Part shown: one piece after another, positions 60,275 through 64,000 of the stretch
How the letters are laid out: every line of letters begins with the position of its first letter
Position numbering within the stretch: position 1 is the first letter of the stretch
NCBI GenBank assembly: GCA_019637095.1
Contig: JAHBWG010000034.1
Location: 25,980-89,979, forward strand
Direction: 5' to 3'
Source of the DNA: Sandaracinaceae bacterium
Lineage (GTDB): Bacteria > Myxococcota_A > Polyangia > Polyangiales > Sandaracinaceae
DNA: 64,000 nt
Translations under genes and position numbers: made by a program
Notes under the pieces: generated by a model
The model's input: only the letters and a program-made list of their open reading frames with translations
What the model was told of the DNA's origin: nothing
Database searches by the model: none

Positions 60275-60347
60275 AGCGGGAGACCGGGTTCGAACCGGCG
60301 ACATTCAGCTTGGAAGGCTGACGCTCTGCCAACTGAGCTACTCCCGC
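60275..60347 (-). tRNA. tRNA-Gly (anticodon TCC)
   Basis: 73 bases; acceptor stem GCGGGAG/CTCCCGC, anticodon loop CTTCCAA. Equivalent to glyT. Confidence 0.95.
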
Positions 60348-60356
60348 GGCAGCGAT

Positions 60357-60439
60357 TGGAGGGTGTTGGGTTCGAACCAACGTAGGCAACCGCCGGCAGA
60401 TTTACAGTCTGCTCCCTTTGACCACTCGGGCAACCCTCC
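60357..60439 (-). tRNA. tRNA-Tyr (anticodon GTA)
   Basis: 83 bases with a long variable arm (class II); acceptor stem starts GGAGGGT, anticodon loop CTGTAAA, discriminator A. Equivalent to tyrU. Confidence 0.95.
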
Positions 60440-60465
60440 GGAAAGACCTCGGTTTTCGATGGTAG

Positions 60466-60538
60466 AGCTGGCGAAGGGACTCGAACCCGCAACCCCCTGC
60501 TTACAAAACAGGTGCTCTACCAATTGAGCTACGCCAGC
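60466..60538 (-). tRNA. tRNA-Thr (anticodon TGT)
   Basis: 73 bases; acceptor stem GCTGGCG/CGCCAGC, anticodon loop TTTGTAA. First gene of the operon, equivalent to thrU. Confidence 0.95.
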
Positions 60539-60617
60539 CCAGTCGGGCCACCCCGGAGCTCCCACACGAGGCCTTCGCGAGCGCACCGAGCCCTCCCCCG
60601 GCAACGGGAGGGCGCGT

Positions 60618-60646
60618 TATGTAGAAGGTCCGGGGGGGGCTGTCAA
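60618..60646 (-). promoter_or_regulatory. promoter of the tRNA-tuf-secE-rpl-rpo operon
   Basis: A perfect TTGACA (60646-60641) and TACATA (60623-60618) are 17 bases apart on the minus strand, ~80 bases before the first tRNA. The bases just after the -10 are a GC-rich discriminator, as in stringently controlled stable-RNA promoters. A CCCTCCC/GGGAGGG inverted repeat lies at the expected transcript start. Confidence 0.7.
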
Positions 60647-60683
60647 GGAAGATCCGTACCGAGCCCCGGGCGCCCCGGAATTG

Positions 60684-61844
60684 TCAAGCTCCGGAACCCG
60701 CGGCCGCGGCGGCCGGCGCGGGCTCCGGCGCGACGACCGGATCGGTCTGCTCGAGGAGCAGCTCGCGCATGCGCTCGAGGTCGGCCCGCGTGCGCTCGGC
60801 CCACTCCGTCCGCACGCCGGTGCGCTCCACCATCATCAGCGTCAGCTCCCAGTAACGGATGGCGTGGCGCAGCAGCGGCCGGACGTGGCGGGCCAGCTCC
60901 GCGCGGTACTCGGCCTCGTAGATGGGGACGACGGAGCGATCGAGCCCCGGGTCGGGCGGCGGGATCGGCGCCCGCATCAGCGCCTGCCAGAGCTGGTCGT
61001 ACATGGCGCCGATCCGGTAGCCCGCCGCCGCGGCCCACTCCGCGTTCGTATGCCGGATGGTGTTGAAGTACTCGCGCTGCGCGTCGAGGACGAGGCGCGC
61101 GCGCTGGTCGAGGACGGCGTGCTGCTGCTCGGCCGTGCCGGCCGGGAGCTCCATCGCCTCCGACCGCATGCGCATCGTCTCGGCCAGGACGTAGTTCGCG
61201 GTGGCGGGGAAGTACGCCTCGACGGCGATGCCGCGCCGATCGAGGGCGCGGTGATAGGTGAGCGCGTCGCGGGCCTGGCGCTCCGCGTCCTCGAACCGCG
61301 CGAGGCCGAGCAGCGCCTGCGCGCGGCGGGCGAGCCCCTCGAGCCGCTCCGGCTCGGTCAGGTCCTCGCGCAGCAAGCCGCGCTCGGCGACGCGCAGCGC
61401 CGCCTCCCAGCGCTCGAGCCCGAGCAGCGCCTGGGCGAGCTGGAGAGTCGCGTGCCGTCCGTCGCGCGTCTGCGGCGCGCGCTCGAGGACGCCCTCGTAG
61501 TACGGGACCGCGTCGGAGAGCGCGCCGAGCTCGTGCAGGCACAGGCCGGCGTTGTAGAGCGCGGGCGCGACGAAGCGGCTCGACGGGAACTCTCGCACGA
61601 GCCGGTCGTAGTAGCGCGTCACGGCCTCGCGGCACTCGCCGCGCTGGAGCGCCGCGTTGCCGCGCTCGAACAGCTGGCTCGCGTCGTACGCCTCGAGCAC
61701 GAGGTCGCCCTCGCCGCCGGAGGACGCGACGATGCGCATCTCCTCCATCGTGACGACCTCGCGGGACGGGTCGGCCGGCCGGGGCGTCGAGGCGCCGCAG
61801 GCGGCGAGGGCAGAGCCGAGGAGGAGGGCGAGGACGTGGCGCAT
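60684..61844 (-). CDS. TPR-repeat lipoprotein
   Basis: A 386-residue lipoprotein with lipobox ALAAC. Residues ~50-215 contain about four TPR units of the BamD/YbgF kind (ASQLFERGNAALQRGECREAVTRYYDRLVREFP-type first repeat, starting at ~55). The rest is helical without clear repeats, and the tail is Ala/Pro-rich (PEPAPAAAAAG). It is probably periplasmic, as a scaffold. It is divergent from the sigma-factor gene across a region of palindromes. Not recognised as a named component. Confidence 0.7.
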   Translation of the reverse strand: MRHVLALLLGSALAACGASTPRPADPSREVVTMEEMRIVASSGGEGDLVLEAYDASQLFERGNAALQRGECREAVTRYYDRLVREFPSSRFVAPALYNAGLCLHELGALSDAVPYYEGVLERAPQTRDGRHATLQLAQALLGLERWEAALRVAERGLLREDLTEPERLEGLARRAQALLGLARFEDAERQARDALTYHRALDRRGIAVEAYFPATANYVLAETMRMRSEAMELPAGTAEQQHAVLDQRARLVLDAQREYFNTIRHTNAEWAAAAGYRIGAMYDQLWQALMRAPIPPPDPGLDRSVVPIYEAEYRAELARHVRPLLRHAIRYWELTLMMVERTGVRTEWAERTRADLERMRELLLEQTDPVVAPEPAPAAAAAGSGA

Positions 61845-61910
61845 GGACGAGACGACACCGCCGGCGCGGCGCGGTTCCGCGGTTACCCGCGAAGGAAACC
61901 GAGGGAAGAA

Positions 61911-61980
61911 TCGGAGGTGTAACAGCGTAACGCGCTCCCCTCACCTCCGAGCGTAACACTCCCCGGGAATCGTTACGCTC
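61911..61980. promoter_or_regulatory. two overlapping 9-bp inverted repeats between TPR lipoprotein and sigma gene
   Basis: TCGGAGGTG (61911-61919) pairs with CACCTCCGA (61942-61950). GAGCGTAAC (61949-61957) pairs with GTTACGCTC (61972-61980). The motif GCGTAAC occurs three times (61925, 61951, and inverted at 61972). The layout fits operator sites controlling one or both divergent genes, or an autoregulated sigma promoter. Confidence 0.55.
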
Positions 61981-62078
61981 GCCGCGGCCACGCGCGCGTT
62001 TCTTCGGTGATCGCGGTCATCCGAGTGGCTGGCACGCCCTCTGCTGAGTCGGGTCGCGACGAGACGAGGACGCGAGCC

Positions 62079-62693
62079 ATGACGACCACCACCGACATCA
62101 CCGAGCTCTCCGAGACCCAGCTTCTGAGCCGCATGCTGCTGCGCGACGGCCGCGCCTGGCGCGAGTTCCACCGCCGCTACGACCGGCTGATCTTCCGCTG
62201 CATCCACAAGGTCACCGGGCGCTTCCCGGGCTCGATCACGAGCGAGGACGTCCGCGAGATCTACGCGATGTTCCTGCTCGGCCTCAACAAGCGGAACATG
62301 CACAAGCTCCGCACGTTCGACCCGGAGCGCGGCAACAAGCTCAGCTCGTGGGTCGGGATGCTCGCGACGAACTGCGCGTGGGACTACCTGCGCGGCGTCG
62401 CGCGGCGGCCGCAGACGACGACGCTGGCCGACGCGGAGCAGATCGGCAGCATGGACGACGACCCCTACCAGGACCTGCTCGACAAGCAGCGCTGGGCCGT
62501 CGTCAACGCGGTGCTCGCGCAGTTCAGCGACAAGGACCAGCAGTTCGTGCGCCTCTATTTCATGGAGGGCCTCGAGCCCGAGGCGGTCGCCGAGGAGATG
62601 GGCATCTCGGTCAAGACCGTCTACTCGAAGAAGCACAAGATCCGCTGCCGCCTCCAGCGCGCGCTCGAGCCGGTCGTCGCGCAGGCCGCCTGA
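62079..62693 (+). CDS. sigma-70 family (ECF-like) RNA polymerase sigma factor
   Basis: 204 residues with only regions 2 and 4. Region 2 spans ~25-105 (AWREFHRRYDRLIFRCIHKV, then TFDPERGNKLSSWVGMLATN). Region 4 spans ~135-195, with the helix-turn-helix EAVAEEMGISVKTVYSKKHK. ATG 62079 has GAGGA about 10 bases upstream; an in-frame ATG at 62007 would add 24 poorly conserved residues. No anti-sigma gene is adjacent, although the divergent lipoprotein could be a partner. The target promoters are unknown. Confidence 0.85.
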   Translation: MTTTTDITELSETQLLSRMLLRDGRAWREFHRRYDRLIFRCIHKVTGRFPGSITSEDVREIYAMFLLGLNKRNMHKLRTFDPERGNKLSSWVGMLATNCAWDYLRGVARRPQTTTLADAEQIGSMDDDPYQDLLDKQRWAVVNAVLAQFSDKDQQFVRLYFMEGLEPEAVAEEMGISVKTVYSKKHKIRCRLQRALEPVVAQAA

Positions 62694-62711
62694 TCCGCTC
62701 CCTCGCTCCGT

Positions 62712-62745
62712 CGCCCTTCGGGCGCCCATCGGTCGGTGGGCGCCC
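62712..62745. terminator. terminator-like hairpins after the sigma gene
   Basis: GGGCGCCCA (62720-62728) and TGGGCGCCC (62737-62745) form a perfect 9-bp stem with an 8-base loop. An alternative CGCCC/GGGCG stem (62712-62724) overlaps its left arm, so the two could be mutually exclusive. Confidence 0.5.
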
Positions 62746-62772
62746 GTCGTCGTTCCGTCGTAGCTTGAGGTC

Positions 62773-63351
62773 GTGCTCGGGCCCGCCCTGATCGCCCTGG
62801 CCTACCTCGTCGGGTCCATCTCGTTCGGCCTGCTCGCCGCGCGGCGCGCCCAGGTGGACCTGCGCTCCGTGGGGAGCGGCAACGTGGGCGCGACCAACGT
62901 CGGCCGCGCGCTCGGCAAGCGCACGGGTCGCGTGGTGCTCGCGCTCGACGCGGCCAAGGGCGCCCTGCCCTCGCTCGCCGGCTGGGCGCTCTTGGGGCTC
63001 GACTCGCCTTGGACGGCCGGCGCCGGGCTCGCCGCGGTCGTCGGGCACTGCTTCCCGGTGTGGCACCGCTTCGCCGGCGGCAAGGGCGCGGCCACCGCCG
63101 CGGGCGTGATGCTGGCGCTCGTGCCGCTCGCGGGCGTCGGCGCCGCGCTCGCCTACGTGCTGCTGAAGCGTGTCACGCGGCGCGCGAGCGTCGGCTCGCT
63201 CGGCGGGGCCGCGCTCGGGGCGGGGCTCGCCGCGCTCCTGCTCGGGCCCGGGCCGCGCGCGTACATGGCCGCGGGCATCCTCGCGGTCGTGGTGCTGCGC
63301 CACGCGGACAACCTGGTGCGCCTCGTGCGCGGCGAGGAGCCGCCGTCGTGA
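62773..63351 (+). CDS. plsY: glycerol-3-phosphate acyltransferase PlsY
   Basis: A 192-residue inner-membrane enzyme that transfers acyl from acyl-phosphate to glycerol-3-phosphate, the first step of phospholipid synthesis. The three conserved loops are present: GSGNVGATNVGRALGK (~33-48), the KGALP site, and GHCFPVWHRFAGGKGAATAAG (~92-112). Five hydrophobic segments fit the known topology. TAGCTT lies six bases before the GTG start, another leaderless arrangement. PlsX is not in the window. Confidence 0.93.
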   Translation: MLGPALIALAYLVGSISFGLLAARRAQVDLRSVGSGNVGATNVGRALGKRTGRVVLALDAAKGALPSLAGWALLGLDSPWTAGAGLAAVVGHCFPVWHRFAGGKGAATAAGVMLALVPLAGVGAALAYVLLKRVTRRASVGSLGGAALGAGLAALLLGPGPRAYMAAGILAVVVLRHADNLVRLVRGEEPPS

Positions 63352-63361
63352 GGCCGGCGCG

Positions 63362-64000
63362 GTGAGGCCGCTGCTCTTCACGCTCGCGCTCGCGGCCGCG
63401 GTCGGCTGCGGGCCGGCGGCGCGCCCCGCGACGCCCGCGGCGGGCGGCCCCGCCCTCGACGAGGCCGGCGGCGTGCGCCTGCTCGCCGTGCCCCGACCCA
63501 CGGCGGGCCGCGTCTGGCTGTCCGTGTGGCTCGACGCGGGCTCGCGCGACGCCACGCCGGCGCAGCTCGCGGCGCTCAGCGCCCTCGCGATCGCGCCCGA
63601 GGGCGTCGAGGCGCGCGCGCTCGCGGACGGCGTCGAGCTCGCGCGCGAGTGCCCCGCCGACGCGCTCGCGGAATGCCTCGCCCCGATCGGGCGCGCGCTC
63701 GCGACGCGCCGCGTGACCCCGGCGCGCCTGACCGCCGCCCTCGCGAGCTTGCGCGCAGCCCGGCGCGCGGTGGCGCCGGATCCGGAGCGGCGCGCCGACG
63801 CGCTCGCGCTCGGCGCGCTCCTGGGCGCGAGCGCCGACCCGATGGGCGATCCGCAGGGCGACGACGGGATCGACGCGGCCGCGATCGAGGGCTTCCTCGC
63901 GGCGCACTTCGGCCGCGACCGCGCGCTCGTCGTCGCGGTGGGAGACGTGCGCCTCGAGGCGCTGCGAGCGGCGGCGAGCCGCGCGTTCGCGGACGTGCCG
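63362..64000 (+). CDS. M16-peptidase-like lipoprotein, 3' end outside window
   Basis: 213 residues are visible and the frame runs off the edge. The GTG at 63362, 11 bases after plsY, gives a signal peptide with lipobox AAVGC. From ~36 the sequence follows the N-terminal half of M16 metallopeptidases (GGVRLLAVPR, VWLSVWLDAGSRDA, FLAAHFGRDRALVVAVGDV). The zinc motif HxxEH that should follow the DAGSRDA region is absent and that segment is shortened. It is therefore probably a non-catalytic M16 partner; an active subunit may lie just downstream. Confidence 0.65.
   Translation, partial: MRPLLFTLALAAAVGCGPAARPATPAAGGPALDEAGGVRLLAVPRPTAGRVWLSVWLDAGSRDATPAQLAALSALAIAPEGVEARALADGVELARECPADALAECLAPIGRALATRRVTPARLTAALASLRAARRAVAPDPERRADALALGALLGASADPMGDPQGDDGIDAAAIEGFLAAHFGRDRALVVAVGDVRLEALRAAASRAFADVP

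Noticed and set aside
60682..60687. A second TTGACA (minus strand) upstream of the tRNA operon
   Set aside because: No -10-like hexamer at 16-18 bases; it overlaps the stop codon of the TPR lipoprotein gene.

Overview
The window is a continuous, very GC-rich chromosomal segment of a Myxococcota bacterium, most like the Polyangia/Sandaracinus group. The evidence is a MYXO-CTERM-like tail at the left edge, many lipoproteins with Asp-Ala-Gly-rich linkers, a tandem cyclase/NTPase/TPR giant of the soluble adenylyl cyclase type, and an informational operon of proteobacterial layout. I see no prophage, insertion sequence, integrase, CRISPR array or rRNA.

Left part (1-18 kb): a MYXO-CTERM surface protein (partial), an MgtA-type P-type ATPase, a translationally coupled pair of FAD enzymes (one a fusion of an acetoacetate-decarboxylase-like domain with a phytoene-desaturase-like flavoprotein), a small Cys-rich lipoprotein, the 1300-residue cyclase/NTPase, and then a five-gene module (11978-17320): ATP-grasp, S51/class I amidotransferase-like, esterase-D-fold hydrolase, a second ATP-grasp and a second esterase. 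Three of its four junctions are 4-base ATGA overlaps, so it reads as one pathway or complex. It is my best candidate for an undescribed system.

Middle part (18-46 kb): a LysR regulator next to an AidB-like acyl-CoA dehydrogenase, sucA, a small heat shock protein, several lipoproteins, a rhomboid-like membrane protein, a gene-free 504-bp stretch packed with consecutive perfect hairpins and a 133-bp tandem repeat, a LysM/MepA endopeptidase and a type IV pilin-like protein. A minus-strand operon follows, with two paralogous outer-membrane beta-barrels flanking a ceramidase-fold lipoprotein and a further lipoprotein. Then come a VCBS-type lipoprotein coupled to a PQQ-type beta-propeller lipoprotein, a pseudo-receiver protein with Glu at the phospho-acceptor position, RNase R, thymidine phosphorylase and an acyl-CoA dehydrogenase.

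Right part (46.6-60.6 kb): on the minus strand, tRNA-Thr(TGT), tRNA-Tyr, tRNA-Gly, tRNA-Thr(GGT), tuf, rpmG, tRNA-Trp, secE, nusG, rplK, rplA, rplJ, rplL, rpoB, rpoC. This is the E. coli thrU-tyrU-glyT-thrT-tufB and secE-nusG-rplKAJL-rpoBC order fused into one unit, with rpmG and tRNA-Trp inserted. A consensus-like promoter sits ahead of it. The right edge holds a TPR lipoprotein, a sigma-70-family factor divergent from it across a region of nested palindromes, plsY, and the start of an M16-like lipoprotein lacking the zinc motif.

At genome scale, about eleven genes carry a TANNNT hexamer only 6-9 bases upstream of the start codon, mostly without a Shine-Dalgarno, which suggests frequent leaderless transcription. 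A dispersed ~28-bp repeat occurs three times in intergenic DNA.
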